Source: Bacteroidota bacterium (GTDB lineage: Bacteria > Bacteroidota > Bacteroidia > Flavobacteriales_F > PHOS-HE28). Taken from it: 64,000 nt of DNA. Within the stretch, counting starts at the first letter, position 1. The number at the start of each line of letters is the position of its first letter. The DNA lies in assembly GCA_029573495.1 (NCBI GenBank), contig JAKQEI010000246.1:1-64000 (forward strand), given 5' to 3'. Shown one piece after another: positions 17,172-30,997 of the stretch. The notes below the pieces were generated by a model, which had not been told where the DNA came from, searched no databases, and saw only the letters and a program-made list of their open reading frames with translations. Made by a program: the position numbers and the translations under genes.

Positions 17172-20100
17172 TCAGTCGTTCACCTCTTCGGAGGTCACAC
17201 TCTCCGCCTGGAGGCGTGCGTACTCCTCCTTGTTGGCCACGATGGAGTTCTGGTAGGCACGTGCACCGGTACCTGCAGGGATCAGGTGACCCACGATCAC
17301 GTTCTCCTTCAGGCCCAGCAAGTGGTCCTCCTTCGCGCTCACAGCAGCTTCGTTCAACACCTTGGTGGTCTCCTGGAAGGAAGCCGCCGAGATGAAGCTG
17401 TCGGTCTGCAACGATGCGCGGGTGATCCCCTGGAGCATGATGCGTGCCGTGGCGGGCTTGGCCGGGCGGGCCTCCACTAATGCGGCATCCTTGCGCTTCA
17501 GGGCGCTGTTCTCGTCACGCAGCCTGCGCATGGTGACGATCTGGCCCTCCTTCATGGTCGTGCTGTCACCGGCGCTTTCCACGACCATCTTGTCGTAGAC
17601 CGCGTCGTTCTCCTCCATGAACTCGGTCTTGTTCACGCTCTGCTTCTCCAGGAAGCGGGTATCCCCCGGATCCTCGATCTCGACCTTGCGCATCATCTGG
17701 CGCACGATCACCTCGAAGTGCTTGTCGTTGATCTTCACACCCTGCATCCGGTACACCTCCTGCACCTCGTCCACGAGGTACTCCTGTACGCGCGTCGGGC
17801 CCTGGATATCAAGGATGTCGCCAGGACTGATGGATCCGTCGCTGAGCGGTGCACCCGCCTTGACGAAGTCGTTCTCCTGCACCAGGATGTGCTTGCTCAA
17901 AGGCACGAGGTAGAACTTCTTCTCGCCGGTGCGGCTCTCCACGATGATCTCGCGGTTGCCCCGCTTGATCTTCCCGTAGGAGATGATGCCATCGATCTCG
18001 CTCACCACGGCCGGGTTGCTCGGGTTCCGCGCCTCGAACAATTCCGTCACACGAGGCAGACCACCGGTGATGTCACCACCCTTGCCGGAGCTGCGGGGGA
18101 TCTTCACCAGCACGTCACCGGCCTCGATCTTCTTGCCATCCTCCACGATGATGTGGGCACCCACCGGCAGGCTGTAGCTCTTCAGCTCCTCCTTGCCCTT
18201 GGGGTCCATGATCTTGATGGTCGGGTTCTTGCGCTTGTCGCGGCTTTCCACGATCACCTTCTCCGCAAAGCCGGTCTGTTCGTCGATCTCCTCACGGTAG
18301 GTCGCATTCTCCTCGATGCTCTCGAACTCCACCTTACCGGCCAGTTCAGAGATGATCACCGCGTTGTACGGGTCCCAGGTGCAGATCAGGTCGTTCTTCT
18401 TGATCGCCTTGCCACCCTTGTTGTAGATCATCGCGCCGTAGGGGATGTTGCTCGTGGTGAGCACGATGCCCGTGTTGGCGTCGATGATCCGCATCTCGGT
18501 ACTGCGGCTGATGACCACTTCGGCGTTCTCGCCCTTGCGGTCCTTCTTCGCCACGGTGCGCAGCTCGTCGATCTCCAGGATGCCGTCGTACTTGGCTCGG
18601 ATCTCGCTCTCCTCGGTGATCTTGCCGGCCACACCACCCACGTGGAAGGTCCGTAGGGTAAGCTGGGTTCCCGGTTCACCGATGGATTGTGCGGCGATGA
18701 CACCCACGGCCTCGCCACGCTGCACCATGCGGCCGGTGGCCAGGTTACGGCCATAGCACTTGGCGCATACGCCCTGTTTCTGTTCGCAGGTGAGCACGCT
18801 GCGGATCTCCACCTCCTCGATCGGGCTGTCCGCGATCGCCTTGGCGATGTCCTCCGTGATCTGCTCACCGCTCTGTACCAGTAGTTCACCCGTCTGCGGG
18901 TGGTAGACGTCATGCACCGCGCTGCGACCCAGCACGCGATCGTAGAGGGTCTCCACGATCTCCTCGTTCTTCTTCAGGGCGGTGGCCACGAGGCCGCGGA
19001 GCGTGCCGCAGTCCTCATTGGTGATCACCACGTCCTGCGCCACGTCCACCAGACGACGCGTCAGGTAACCGGCGTCAGCGGTCTTGAGCGCCGTATCGGC
19101 CAGACCCTTACGGGCACCGTGGGTGGAGATGAAGTACTCGAGGATGGACAGGCCCTCCTTGAAGTTCGAGAGGATGGGGTTCTCGATGATGTCCTGACCG
19201 CCGCCGCCGCCGCTCTTCTGTGGCTTGGCCATCAGGCCCCGCATGCCGCTGAGCTGACGGATCTGCTCCTTTGAACCACGGGCGCCACTGTCCATCATCA
19301 TGTAGATGGAATTGAAGCCCTGGCGATCGTTCTTGATGCGCTCCATCAGGGTGAAGGTCACCTTGCTGTTGGTGTGCGTCCAGATGTCGATCGTCTGGTT
19401 GTACCGTTCGTTGTTGGTGATCAGACCCATGTTGTAGTTGCCCGTCACCTCGTCCACCTCGGTCTGGGCGGCCTTCACCAGCTTGTCCTTCTCGGCGGGG
19501 ATCACCACGTCGTCCAGGTTGAAGCTGAGGCCACCGCGGAAGGCGCTCATGAAGCCGAGTTCCTTGATGTCGTCCAGGAACTGTGCTGCACGCGCGGTAC
19601 CGGTGACCTTGGTCACCAGCCCGATGATGTCGCGAAGCGCCTTCTTGGTGAGCACCTCGTTGATGAAGCCCACTTCGTTCGGCACCACCTCGTTGAAGAG
19701 GGTGCGACCGCAGGTGGTCTCGATCATATGGGTCTTGCCCTCGGCATCGGTCCAGCGCAGCTTGATCCATGTGTGCAGATCGAGCTGGTTCTCGTTGTAC
19801 GCGATGATGACCTCCTCGGGGCTGTAGAAGGTGCGGCCCTCGCCCTTCATGGTGCGCTCCTTGTCGGTCTTGCGGCCTTTCGTGATGTAGTAGAGGCCCA
19901 ACACCATGTCCTGGCTCGGTACCGCGATGGGCGCCCCGTTGGCAGGGTTCAGGATGTTGTGGCTGGCCAGCATGAGCAGCTGCGCCTCCAGGATGGCGGC
20001 GTTGCCCAGCGGCACGTGCACGGCCATCTGGTCACCGTCGAAGTCAGCGTTGAAGGCCGTACAGACGAGCGGGTGCAATTGGATCGCCTTGCCCTCGATC

Positions 20101-21467
20101 AGCTTCGGCTGGAAGGCCTGGATACCGAGGCGGTGCAGGGTCGGAGCACGGTTGAGGAGCACGGGGTGGCCCTTCAGCACGTTCTCCAGGATGTCCCACA
20201 CCACGGGCTCCTTCTTGTCCACGATCTTCTTCGCGCTCTTCACGGTCTTCACGATCCCCCGCTCGATCAGCTTGCGGATGATGAACGGCTTGAAGAGCTC
20301 GGCGGCCATGTCCTTCGGCAGACCGCACTCGTGCAGTTTCAGCTCAGGACCAACGACGATCACCGAACGGGCGCTGTAGTCCACACGCTTACCGAGCAGG
20401 TTCTGACGGAAGCGGCCCTGCTTGCCCTTGAGCGAATCGCTCAGCGACTTCAGCGGACGGTTGCTCTCGCTCTTCACGGCGCTGCTCTTGCGGCTGTTGT
20501 CGAAGAGGCTGTCAACGGCCTCCTGCAGCATCCGTTTCTCGTTCCGCAGGATCACCTCCGGCGCCTTGATCTCCATCAGGCGCTTCAGGCGGTTGTTGCG
20601 GATGATCACGCGGCGGTACAGGTCGTTCAGATCGCTGGTGGCGAAACGACCACCGTCCAACGGTACCAACGGACGCAGTTCGGGCGGGATAACCGGAACC
20701 ACTTTCACGATCATCCATTCCGGGTTGTTGGAGCGACGGCTGATCGCATCGCGGAAGGCCTCCACGACGTTGAGTCGCTTCAGGGCCTCGTTCTTCCGCT
20801 GCTGACTGGTCTCGGTGTTCGCCTTGTGGCGCAGGTCATAGCTCAGGCTGTCGAGGTCCAGACGCTTCAACAGGTCGTGCAGGGCATCGGCGCCCATCTT
20901 GGCCACGAACTTGTTGGGGTCCGAATCATCGAGGTATTGGTTGTCCTTGCCCAGCGTCTCCAGGATGTCGAGGTATTCCTCCTCGGTGAGGAAGTCCAGG
21001 TATTGCACCGGGTTCCCCTCCTTGTTCATCGCCGTACCGGGTTGGATCACCACGTAGCGCTCGTAGTAGATGATCTGATCGAGCTTCTTCGTGGGCAGGC
21101 CCAATAGATAGCCGATCTTGTTCGGCAGGCTGCGGAAATACCAGATGTGCGCCACGGGCACCACCAGCTGGATGTGGCCCATGCGCTCACGACGCACCTT
21201 CTTCTCGGTCACTTCGACCCCGCAGCGATCGCACACGATCCCCTTGTAGCGGATGCGCTTGTACTTGCCGCAGTGGCATTCGAAGTCCTTCACCGGACCG
21301 AAGATCCGCTCGCAGAAGAGGCCATCACGCTCCGGCTTGTAGGTCCGGTAGTTGATCGTCTCCGGCTTGATCACCTCACCATGGCTGCGCTCGAGGATCT
21401 GCTCGGGGCTGGCCAGGCTGATGACGATCTTGTTGAAGTTGCTGTTCAGCTTCACTTCCTTCTTCAT
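17172..21467 (-). CDS. rpoC: RNA polymerase subunit beta'
   Basis: 1431 residues, normal for Bacteroidota. Forms the catalytic centre of RNA polymerase with RpoB. The N-terminal zinc site is seen as [13 protein letters not shown] ... CDRCGVEV (about residues 70-90), the absolutely conserved Mg-binding motif is [12 protein letters not shown] (about 478-489), and the second zinc cluster includes [13 protein letters not shown]. The bridge-helix/trigger-loop region ([20 protein letters not shown]) is intact. It starts 49 bases after the rpoB stop and is the last essential gene of the operon. Confidence 0.99.
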   Translation of the reverse strand: MKKEVKLNSNFNKIVISLASPEQILERSHGEVIKPETINYRTYKPERDGLFCERIFGPVKDFECHCGKYKRIRYKGIVCDRCGVEVTEKKVRRERMGHIQLVVPVAHIWYFRSLPNKIGYLLGLPTKKLDQIIYYERYVVIQPGTAMNKEGNPVQYLDFLTEEEYLDILETLGKDNQYLDDSDPNKFVAKMGADALHDLLKRLDLDSLSYDLRHKANTETSQQRKNEALKRLNVVEAFRDAISRRSNNPEWMIVKVVPVIPPELRPLVPLDGGRFATSDLNDLYRRVIIRNNRLKRLMEIKAPEVILRNEKRMLQEAVDSLFDNSRKSSAVKSESNRPLKSLSDSLKGKQGRFRQNLLGKRVDYSARSVIVVGPELKLHECGLPKDMAAELFKPFIIRKLIERGIVKTVKSAKKIVDKKEPVVWDILENVLKGHPVLLNRAPTLHRLGIQAFQPKLIEGKAIQLHPLVCTAFNADFDGDQMAVHVPLGNAAILEAQLLMLASHNILNPANGAPIAVPSQDMVLGLYYITKGRKTDKERTMKGEGRTFYSPEEVIIAYNENQLDLHTWIKLRWTDAEGKTHMIETTCGRTLFNEVVPNEVGFINEVLTKKALRDIIGLVTKVTGTARAAQFLDDIKELGFMSAFRGGLSFNLDDVVIPAEKDKLVKAAQTEVDEVTGNYNMGLITNNERYNQTIDIWTHTNSKVTFTLMERIKNDRQGFNSIYMMMDSGARGSKEQIRQLSGMRGLMAKPQKSGGGGGQDIIENPILSNFKEGLSILEYFISTHGARKGLADTALKTADAGYLTRRLVDVAQDVVITNEDCGTLRGLVATALKKNEEIVETLYDRVLGRSAVHDVYHPQTGELLVQSGEQITEDIAKAIADSPIEEVEIRSVLTCEQKQGVCAKCYGRNLATGRMVQRGEAVGVIAAQSIGEPGTQLTLRTFHVGGVAGKITEESEIRAKYDGILEIDELRTVAKKDRKGENAEVVISRSTEMRIIDANTGIVLTTSNIPYGAMIYNKGGKAIKKNDLICTWDPYNAVIISELAGKVEFESIEENATYREEIDEQTGFAEKVIVESRDKRKNPTIKIMDPKGKEELKSYSLPVGAHIIVEDGKKIEAGDVLVKIPRSSGKGGDITGGLPRVTELFEARNPSNPAVVSEIDGIISYGKIKRGNREIIVESRTGEKKFYLVPLSKHILVQENDFVKAGAPLSDGSISPGDILDIQGPTRVQEYLVDEVQEVYRMQGVKINDKHFEVIVRQMMRKVEIEDPGDTRFLEKQSVNKTEFMEENDAVYDKMVVESAGDSTTMKEGQIVTMRRLRDENSALKRKDAALVEARPAKPATARIMLQGITRASLQTDSFISAASFQETTKVLNEAAVSAKEDHLLGLKENVIVGHLIPAGTGARAYQNSIVANKEEYARLQAESVTSEEVND

Positions 21468-21516
21468 GTTCTCGCGTTGCTTGCTAGCGTTCGACGTTCA
21501 GTTGCTCACCGGGGGA

Positions 21517-25338
<3,822 letters not shown>

Positions 25339-25478
25339 GAGTGCGGGATAAGGAGAACGTGTACGACCGTTCGGGCTACGGATCCGCCTTCTATCTGCCG
25401 GACACCCGGGCTGGATCAGCGCCCGGGCATGCGTTATGTCCGCCTGTCTGCGGACCTTCGATCACAGAACAGCCGGAA

Positions 25479-25496
25479 AGGCCCGCCGTGGGGCCT
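25479..25496 (-). promoter_or_regulatory. Hairpin in the rplL-rpoB intercistronic region (possible attenuator)
   Basis: Stem aggccc / gggcct with a 6-nt loop, 36 bases beyond the rplL stop. A second GC-rich palindromic stretch (cccgggctggatcagcgcccggg) lies nearer rpoB at about 25407-25429. In many bacteria this gap holds an attenuator or RNase III site; the sequence here shows only that structure is possible. Confidence 0.4.
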
Positions 25497-25531
25497 CTCC
25501 GTGCTGCTGTGACGCTAGCGCGTATGCGGTC

Positions 25532-25912
25532 TTACTTGACCTCAACCTCTGCGCCGGCTTCCGTCAGTTGCTGCTTCAGGCTCTCAGCGTCTTCTTTCGA
25601 GACGCCTTCCTTCAGCGGCTTCGGAGCACCGTCAACGAGGTCCTTCGCTTCTTTCAGTCCGAGACCGGTGAGTTCCTTCACCAGTTTCACGACGGCCAAC
25701 TTGTTGGCGCCGCCGGACTTGAGGATCACATCGAAGCTGGTCTTCGCAGCAGCGGCGTCACCGCCACCTGCAGCTGCACCTCCCGCTGCCACTGCCACTG
25801 CAGCTGCTGCCGGTTCGATCTTGTATTCCTCTTTCAGGTATTGAGCGAGCTCGTTCACCTCTTTCACGGTGAGGCCCACGAGCTGGTCGCCCAAGGTCTT
25901 GATATCTGCCAT
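25532..25912 (-). CDS. rplL: 50S ribosomal protein L7/L12
   Basis: 126 residues. N-terminal dimerisation helix region, a flexible Ala/Gly-rich hinge ([19 protein letters not shown]) and the C-terminal factor-binding domain ([19 protein letters not shown] ... [20 protein letters not shown]). Four copies bind L10 to form the ribosomal stalk that recruits EF-Tu, EF-G and release factors. It follows rplJ by 96 bases in the same operon. Confidence 0.98.
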   Translation of the reverse strand: MADIKTLGDQLVGLTVKEVNELAQYLKEEYKIEPAAAAVAVAAGGAAAGGGDAAAAKTSFDVILKSGGANKLAVVKLVKELTGLGLKEAKDLVDGAPKPLKEGVSKEDAESLKQQLTEAGAEVEVK

Positions 25913-26008
25913 TTTTCGGGTTTGTTACTTGTGTTCGGGGAAGCGGACTGTGCGTAACGCGTTTGATGGATCGCCCACCACAGGATGGAGGGCGGTCCTT
26001 GATGTCTG

Positions 26009-26539
26009 TTAGGCTGCTCGTTCTTCGAGGGTCTTGAGCAGGCCTGCGATCTTCTGACCACCGCTGCCCTGAAGGCCGCTGATGACGTTCTTGATCGGAC
26101 TTTGGAGCAGGCCGATGATCTCGCCGATGAGCTCCTCGCGACCTTTCAGGTTGCTGAGCATCACCAGTTGGTCATCACCCACGAAGACGGCTTCCTCCAC
26201 CCAGGCGCTCTTCAGCACGGGTTTGTCGGCCTTCTTGCGGAACTCACTGATCAGCTTCGCTGGAGCGTTGCCCTTCTCGGACATGAGCAGGGAGGTCTGA
26301 CCCTTCAGCGTGGGGATCACGCCGGTGTAGTCCTTCCCTTCCACGCTTTCCATCGCCTTGCGGAGCAGGGTGTTCTTCACCACCTTCATGCGGATGCCGC
26401 TTTGGTGGCAGGCACGGCGCAGGTTGCTCGTCACCTCGGCGGTCATGCCGGAGGTATCGGCGAGGTAGATCACGTTGGTGGACTTGATGTCCTCCACCAG
26501 CTCGGCGATCGCTTGGTCTTTTTCGGTACGGGTTGCCAT
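26009..26539 (-). CDS. rplJ: 50S ribosomal protein L10
   Basis: 176 residues. Base of the L12 stalk; binds 23S rRNA through its N-terminal domain ([16 protein letters not shown] ... [20 protein letters not shown]) and L12 dimers through its C-terminal helix. Only 20 bases separate it from rplA, so the long L10-binding leader that autoregulates rplJ in E. coli is absent here. Confidence 0.98.
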   Translation of the reverse strand: MATRTEKDQAIAELVEDIKSTNVIYLADTSGMTAEVTSNLRRACHQSGIRMKVVKNTLLRKAMESVEGKDYTGVIPTLKGQTSLLMSEKGNAPAKLISEFRKKADKPVLKSAWVEEAVFVGDDQLVMLSNLKGREELIGEIIGLLQSPIKNVISGLQGSGGQKIAGLLKTLEERAA

Positions 26540-26559
26540 GGTTGTCGCTGGTTATGTGA

Positions 26560-27258
26560 TCAACCCACGGAAACGGTGCGGGTATCCACCTGCACGCCGG
26601 GGCTCATGGTACTGCTGATGCTGATGCTCTTGATGTACGCTCCCTTGGCGGTGCTGGGCTTCAGCTTCACCAGGGTCTGCAGGAGTTCGGTGGCGTTCTC
26701 GCTCAACTTGTCCGCATCGAACGAGGCCTTGCCGATCACCGCGTGGATGATGCCGGCCTTGTCCACCTTGAAGTCGATCTTACCGGCCTTCACCTCTTTC
26801 GTGGCCTTGGCCACGTCCATGGTCACGGTACCGGTCTTCGGGTTCGGCATGAGGCCGCGGGGACCGAGCACACGGCCCAGGGCACCCACTTTCGCCATCA
26901 CGGCCGGTGTGCAGATGATCACGTCCACGGACGTCCAGCCGCCCTTGATCTTCTCGATGTAATCGTCCAGACCAGCCATGTCAGCGCCGGCGGCCAGGGC
27001 CTCCTCGCACTTGGCGGGGTCGGCGAGCACCAGCACGCTCACCGTGCGACCAGTGCCATGCGGCAGGCTCACGGTTCCGCGCACCATCTCGGTGCTCTTC
27101 TTGGGGTCCACGCCCAGGCGCACGGCGATGTCCACCGTGGCGTCGAACTTCGTGGTGCTCACCTGCTTCACGATCTGGGCCGCTTCCTGCAGGGTGTAGA
27201 TCTTGGTCGTGTCGAACTTCGACAACGCGGCTTTACGCTTCTTGGTCACAGTTGCCAT
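26560..27258 (-). CDS. rplA: 50S ribosomal protein L1
   Basis: 232 residues, standard length. Family landmarks [20 protein letters not shown] and [19 protein letters not shown], the latter being the L1 signature. Located at the L1 stalk near the ribosomal E site; in many bacteria it also represses its own L11 operon mRNA. It starts 11 bases after the rplK stop. Confidence 0.99.
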   Translation of the reverse strand: MATVTKKRKAALSKFDTTKIYTLQEAAQIVKQVSTTKFDATVDIAVRLGVDPKKSTEMVRGTVSLPHGTGRTVSVLVLADPAKCEEALAAGADMAGLDDYIEKIKGGWTSVDVIICTPAVMAKVGALGRVLGPRGLMPNPKTGTVTMDVAKATKEVKAGKIDFKVDKAGIIHAVIGKASFDADKLSENATELLQTLVKLKPSTAKGAYIKSISISSTMSPGVQVDTRTVSVG

Positions 27259-27269
27259 GGTCGTCGGGT

Positions 27270-27707
27270 TCAGAAGGGTTTGTCACCGGTCACGGTCACG
27301 CCCATGCTGCGGGCGGTGCCCGCCACCATGCTCATGGCGCTCTCGATGGTGAAACAGTTCAGGTCGGGCATCTTGTCCTCGGCGATCGCCTTGATCTGTG
27401 CCCAGGAGATGCTGCCCACCTTGTTGCTGTGCGGCACACCGCTTCCCCCCTTGATCTTGGCGGCATCCATGATCTGGACGGCCGCCGGTGGGGTCTTGAT
27501 GATGAAGTCGAACGACTTGTCGCTGTACACGGTGATCACCACGGGCAGCACCTTGCCTGCCTTGTCCTGCGTGCGCGCATTGAACTGCTTGCAGAACTCC
27601 ATGATGTTCACGCCCTTGGCACCCAGTGCGGGACCGATGGGCGGTGAGGGGTTGGCGGCGCCACCCTTCACCTGTAGTTTCACGAGACCTGAGATCTCCT
27701 TGGCCAT
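27270..27707 (-). CDS. rplK: 50S ribosomal protein L11
   Basis: 145 residues. N-terminal proline-rich segment [21 protein letters not shown] (binding area of thiostrepton-type antibiotics and of the stringent-response sensor) and C-terminal rRNA-binding domain ending [11 protein letters not shown]. Part of the GTPase-associated centre. 101 bases separate it from nusG. Confidence 0.99.
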   Translation of the reverse strand: MAKEISGLVKLQVKGGAANPSPPIGPALGAKGVNIMEFCKQFNARTQDKAGKVLPVVITVYSDKSFDFIIKTPPAAVQIMDAAKIKGGSGVPHSNKVGSISWAQIKAIAEDKMPDLNCFTIESAMSMVAGTARSMGVTVTGDKPF

Positions 27708-27808
27708 GGTTCTTGGTTTGTGTCCTTGTTAGCGCTTTCCTCTCGGTCAGCTCGGACGGGTTTGCTTTTCGTTCGGGCACGGGATCCGCACCCTTGTTGT
27801 TCTATGGA

Positions 27809-28363
27809 TCAGACCTCCTTTTCCACCTGCATGAAGCTCAATTCCAACGGGGTCTTCCTGCCGAAGATCTTCACCATCACCTTCAACTTCTTCTTCTCCT
27901 CGTTGATCTCCTCGATCACCCCGTTGAACCCGTTGAAGGGACCATCGATCACCTTCACCCCTTCACCGACATGGTATGGGTTGAAGTTCGTCTCGACGTT
28001 CTCGGCGAGTTCATCCACGGTGCCGAGGATGCGGTTCACCTCGCTCTGACGCAAGGGAACGGGGTCGCCCCCTTTCTCCGCACCCAGGAAGCCGATCACG
28101 TTGGGCAGGTTCTTGATGCTGTGCGCGATCTCACCGGTCAGGTCGGCCTCCATCAGCACATAGCCCGGGAAGAAGTTGCGCTCCTTGCTCACCTTCTTTC
28201 CATCACGGATCTGGTAGAACTTCTCCGTGGGGATCAGCACCTGCGCGATGTAGCTGCCCATCGATTTGGAGCGGGAGACCTCCAGTTCGATGGTCTCCTT
28301 CACCTTCTTCTCCTTGCCGGAGATGGCGCGGACCACATACCACTTCTTGCCGGTTTCAGCCAT
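27809..28363 (-). CDS. nusG: Transcription termination/antitermination factor NusG
   Basis: 184 residues. NGN domain opening with KKWYVVRAISGKEKKVKETI, then FFPGYVLMEADL, and a C-terminal KOW domain (GEGVKVIDGPFNGFNGVIEE). Binds the RNA polymerase clamp, suppresses pausing and couples to Rho or ribosomes. It starts 5 bases after the secE stop. Confidence 0.98.
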   Translation of the reverse strand: MAETGKKWYVVRAISGKEKKVKETIELEVSRSKSMGSYIAQVLIPTEKFYQIRDGKKVSKERNFFPGYVLMEADLTGEIAHSIKNLPNVIGFLGAEKGGDPVPLRQSEVNRILGTVDELAENVETNFNPYHVGEGVKVIDGPFNGFNGVIEEINEEKKKLKVMVKIFGRKTPLELSFMQVEKEV

Positions 28364-28368
28364 GGTCG

Positions 28369-28599
28369 TTAGGCGCCGATGAGTTTGTAGATGAACCCGA
28401 GCATACCTTTCCAGAAGCTGGTTTCGTTCATGTTCTGCACCCCGAAGATGAAGTCCATGAGGAAGACGATGAGCGACAGGATCAGGGCCGATACCAGCAC
28501 GATGATGGCACTGCTCTGCAGTTCCTTCCAGGTGGGCCAGCTCACCTTGTTCACGAGCTCGTTATAGCTCTCGCTCAGGTATGTCTTGAAGCTTGCCAT
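28369..28599 (-). CDS. secE: Preprotein translocase subunit SecE
   Basis: 76 residues, the short single-span SecE type. The amphipathic helix precedes the conserved VSWPTWKELQSSAIIVL, followed by the membrane span ALILSLIVFLMDFIFG. Clamps SecY in the inner-membrane channel. Begins 29 bases after tRNA-Trp and is in an operon with nusG. Confidence 0.97.
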   Translation of the reverse strand: MASFKTYLSESYNELVNKVSWPTWKELQSSAIIVLVSALILSLIVFLMDFIFGVQNMNETSFWKGMLGFIYKLIGA

Positions 28600-28628
28600 C
28601 GATGGTCTTTCGTTCGGGTCGCTGTTGG

Positions 28629-28701
28629 CACGGGTGGCAGGAATCGAACCCGCAGCCTAAGGTTTTGGAGACCTTCGCTCTACCAATTGAGCTACACCCG
28701 T
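28629..28701 (-). tRNA. tRNA-Trp (CCA)
   Basis: 73 bases. Acceptor stem ACGGGTG/CACCCGT, D-arm with TAGCTCAATTGGTAGAGC, anticodon loop ctccaaa with anticodon CCA, T-arm GGGTTCGATTCC. The 3' CCA is not encoded. Sits between tuf and secE as usual in this phylum. Confidence 0.97.
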
Positions 28702-28736
28702 AGATTCCTTGTCTTGGTCCTTTTTTCGGCGGCGAA

Positions 28737-28762
28737 GGCCGTCCGCCGAATGGCGGACGGCC
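28737..28762 (-). terminator. Hairpin after tuf
   Basis: Perfect 11-bp stem (ggccgtccgcc / ggcggacggcc) with a 4-nt loop, 22 bases after the tuf stop and before tRNA-Trp. On the minus strand no U-run follows (ttcgccgccgaaaaaa), so it may be a processing or partial-termination signal. On the plus strand the T-run is on the other side. Confidence 0.5.
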
Positions 28763-28784
28763 CAGCCTCCGTTGGTCGTTATCC

Positions 28785-29972
28785 TTACTTGATGATCTCG
28801 GTCACCTGGCCGGCACCCACCGTACGACCACCCTCGCGGATGGCGAAACGCAGGCCCTTGTCCATGGCGATCGGAACGATCAGTTTCACGGTGATGGTCA
28901 CGTTGTCACCCGGCATGATCATCTCACGGCCGGCCTCCATCGTGATCTCGCCCGTTACGTCCGTGGTGCGGAAGTAGAACTGCGGGCGGTACTTGTTGTG
29001 GAAGGGCGTGTGACGGCCACCTTCCTCTTTCTTCAGCACATAGATCTCGGCCTTGAACTCGGTGTGCGGGGTGATGCTACCGGGTTTGGCGATGACCATG
29101 CCACGACGGATCTGGTCCTTCTCGATGCCACGGAGCAGCAGACCCACGTTGTCGCCGGCTTCGCCGCGGTCGAGCAGTTTGCGGAACATCTCCACACCGG
29201 TGCAGGTGCTCTTCATCTTCTCCTCCTGCATGCCGATGATCTCCACTTCGTCGCCGGTCTTCACCACGCCGGTCTCGATACGACCGGTGGCCACCGTACC
29301 ACGACCCGTGATGGAGAACACGTCCTCCACGCTCATCAGGAAGGGCTTTTCCACCTCGCGGGGGGGGACCGGGATCCAGTTGTCCACCGCGTCCATGAGT
29401 TCCATGATCTTCTCCACCCACTTGGCCTCGTTGTTCAGGCCACCCAGGGCGCTGCCGCGGATGATGGGGGTGTTGTCACCGTCGTACTCGTAGAAGCTCA
29501 GGAGTTCGCGGATCTCCATTTCGACCAGGTCGAGGAGTTCCACGTCATCCACCATGTCCACCTTGTTCATGAACACCACGATCTTGGGCACGCCCACCTG
29601 ACGACCGAGCAGGATGTGCTCACGGGTCTGGGGCATGGGACCATCCGTCGCGGCCACCACCAGGATGGCACCGTCCATCTGGGCGGCACCCGTCACCATG
29701 TTCTTCACATAGTCGGCGTGGCCCGGGCAATCCACGTGGGCGTAGTGACGGTTGGCCGTCTGATACTCCACGTGTGCGGTGTTGATGGTGATACCACGTT
29801 CCTTCTCCTCCGGGGCGTTGTCGATGGAGTCGAAGCTGCGCTTCTCGGACAGACCTTTTTCGGCCAGTACGGTGGTGATAGCTGCAGTAAGCGTGGTCTT
29901 GCCATGGTCAACGTGGCCGATAGTGCCGATGTTGACGTGCGGCTTGTCCCTTTTGAAGGTCTCCTTTGCCAT
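28785..29972 (-). CDS. tuf: Elongation factor Tu
   Basis: 395 residues. GTPase that delivers aminoacyl-tRNA to the ribosome. G1 [11 protein letters not shown]3 DCPGHADY, G4 NKVDM and G5 SAL (RGSALGG) are all intact; effector loop residues KERGITI and the domain II/III segments follow. Preceded by four tRNA genes and followed by tRNA-Trp, a co-location of EF-Tu with its ligands that is typical of Bacteroidota. Confidence 0.99.
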   Translation of the reverse strand: MAKETFKRDKPHVNIGTIGHVDHGKTTLTAAITTVLAEKGLSEKRSFDSIDNAPEEKERGITINTAHVEYQTANRHYAHVDCPGHADYVKNMVTGAAQMDGAILVVAATDGPMPQTREHILLGRQVGVPKIVVFMNKVDMVDDVELLDLVEMEIRELLSFYEYDGDNTPIIRGSALGGLNNEAKWVEKIMELMDAVDNWIPVPPREVEKPFLMSVEDVFSITGRGTVATGRIETGVVKTGDEVEIIGMQEEKMKSTCTGVEMFRKLLDRGEAGDNVGLLLRGIEKDQIRRGMVIAKPGSITPHTEFKAEIYVLKKEEGGRHTPFHNKYRPQFYFRTTDVTGEITMEAGREMIMPGDNVTITVKLIVPIAMDKGLRFAIREGGRTVGAGQVTEIIK

Positions 29973-30040
29973 GGTCGGTCGTTGTGTTGTTTCTGCGGTT
30001 CGTTTTCGTTCAGTTCCGATCCTTCTATGCTGTACGGGCC

Positions 30041-30058
30041 GACCGCATCGCTGCGGTC
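30041..30058 (-). other. Small hairpin between tRNA-Thr(GGT) and tuf
   Basis: Perfect 7-bp stem (gaccgca / tgcggtc) with a tcgc loop in the gap separating the last of the four tRNAs from tuf. It could mark tRNA processing or the tuf leader; nothing more can be said. Confidence 0.3.
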
Positions 30059-30081
30059 TGTAACATCGGCGGCTTCGCTGG

Positions 30082-30153
<72 letters not shown>

Positions 30154-30174
30154 CTATGACTTCTTTGGTGGTGG

Positions 30175-30247
30175 AGCGGGAGACGAGACTCGAACCCGCG
30201 ACATTCAGCTTGGAAGGCTGATGCTCTACCAACTGAGCTACTCCCGC
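30175..30247 (-). tRNA. tRNA-Gly (TCC)
   Basis: 73 bases. Acceptor GCGGGAG/CTCCCGC, anticodon stem tcagc/gctga with loop cttccaa (anticodon TCC), T-arm GGGTTCGAGTC. Confidence 0.97.
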
Positions 30248-30318
30248 ATATCGATCGTGGACCACACCCCTGCCACATCCGCAAGGATGGTGGCGATCGG
30301 CTCCGTGAAGAGTGATGG

Positions 30319-30401
30319 TGGGGAGAGCAGGATTCGAACCTACGAAGCTGTGAAGCAGCAGATTTACAGTCTGCCCCCGTTGGCCACTTGGGTATCTCCC
30401 C
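30319..30401 (-). tRNA. tRNA-Tyr (GTA)
   Basis: 83 bases, class II tRNA with a long variable arm (tgcttcacagcttcgta region). Acceptor GGGGAGA/TCTCCCC, anticodon stem cagac(t)/(a)atctg with anticodon GTA. Confidence 0.96.
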
Positions 30402-30416
30402 TCTTCCGATTCACGG

Positions 30417-30489
30417 AGCCAATGGACGGATTCGAACCCCCGACCTGCTGATTACAAATCAGCTGCTCTACCAGCTGAGCTACATTGGC
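30417..30489 (-). tRNA. tRNA-Thr (TGT)
   Basis: 73 bases. Acceptor GCCAATG/CATTGGC, anticodon stem gctga/tcagc with loop tttgtaa (anticodon TGT), T-arm GGGTTCGAATCC. First gene of the tRNA-tuf-rpoBC cluster. Confidence 0.97.
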
Positions 30490-30552
30490 CTGTACAACAG
30501 AAAAAGAACGTTTTCCACCCGCTCCGGAGCACAAGGCCCCGAATTGGGCCTG

Positions 30553-30582
30553 CAAATGTAGTAAGAATACCCACTGCTCCAA
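30553..30582 (-). promoter_or_regulatory. Promoter of the tRNA-tuf-secE-nusG-rpl-rpoBC cluster
   Basis: On the minus strand TTG (30580-30582), a 19-bp spacer, and TACATTTG (30553-30560), an exact Bacteroidota TTG-N19-TAnnTTTG promoter. Transcription would start near 30546, about 57 bases before tRNA-Thr(TGT). It is directly downstream of the hpf terminator. Confidence 0.85.
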
Positions 30583-30587
30583 ACGAA

Positions 30588-30613
30588 AAGGCCACGACTT
30601 TCATCGTGGCCTT
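30588..30613 (-). terminator. hpf terminator
   Basis: Perfect 10-bp stem (aaggccacga / tcgtggcctt) with a 6-nt loop; on the minus strand it is followed by ttcgttt. It isolates the xerC-hpf unit from the tRNA-tuf promoter just beyond. Confidence 0.8.
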
Positions 30614-30659
30614 CCCGGTGGACGCCGCTACCGCAACGCCCACCACAGGGGTCCTTGGA

Positions 30660-30989
30660 TCACAGGGCCTTACGCGGGCTTTCCTTCGCTCGGGTGACCT
30701 GGCTCCGCAATGCCTCGACGGTGGTGATGGCGGCCTCCTCGAAGCTCTTGCCCTGTCGTTTGGCGAACAGGTCGTTCCCGGGGACGGCGAGACGGATCTC
30801 CACCACCTTGTTCTCCCGGTTCTCCCCATCGTGCTCCAAGCGCAGGAACACCTCGCCTGATAAAATGCTATCGTGGAACTGGTTCAACTTGGCCAACTTT
30901 TCCTTGATGAAACCGACCAGCTTGACGTCGGCGTCGAAATGGATGGAATGCACGTTCACGTTCATATTCAGGTTCCGTTGGTTGTTCAT
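30660..30989 (-). CDS. hpf: Ribosome hibernation-promoting factor (HPF/YfiA family)
   Basis: 109 residues from 30989; the internal ATG at 30965 gives MNVNVHSIHFDADVKL, which fits the usual family N-terminus better and may be the true start. The short HPF fold beta-alpha-beta3-alpha is visible (FDADVKLVGFIKEKLAKLNQF ... EVFLRLEHDGENRENKVVEIRL ... SFEEAAITTVEALRSQV). It lacks the C-terminal dimerisation domain of long HPF, so it is the short YfiA/HPF type that occupies the mRNA/tRNA channel of idle ribosomes. It starts 8 bases after xerC, so the two are probably cotranscribed, an order common in Bacteroidota. Confidence 0.9.
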   Translation of the reverse strand: MNNQRNLNMNVNVHSIHFDADVKLVGFIKEKLAKLNQFHDSILSGEVFLRLEHDGENRENKVVEIRLAVPGNDLFAKRQGKSFEEAAITTVEALRSQVTRAKESPRKAL

Positions 30990-30997
30990 GTGACGCC

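Noticed and set aside
19374-21107. 577-residue open frame on the plus strand
   Set aside because: Antisense to rpoC.
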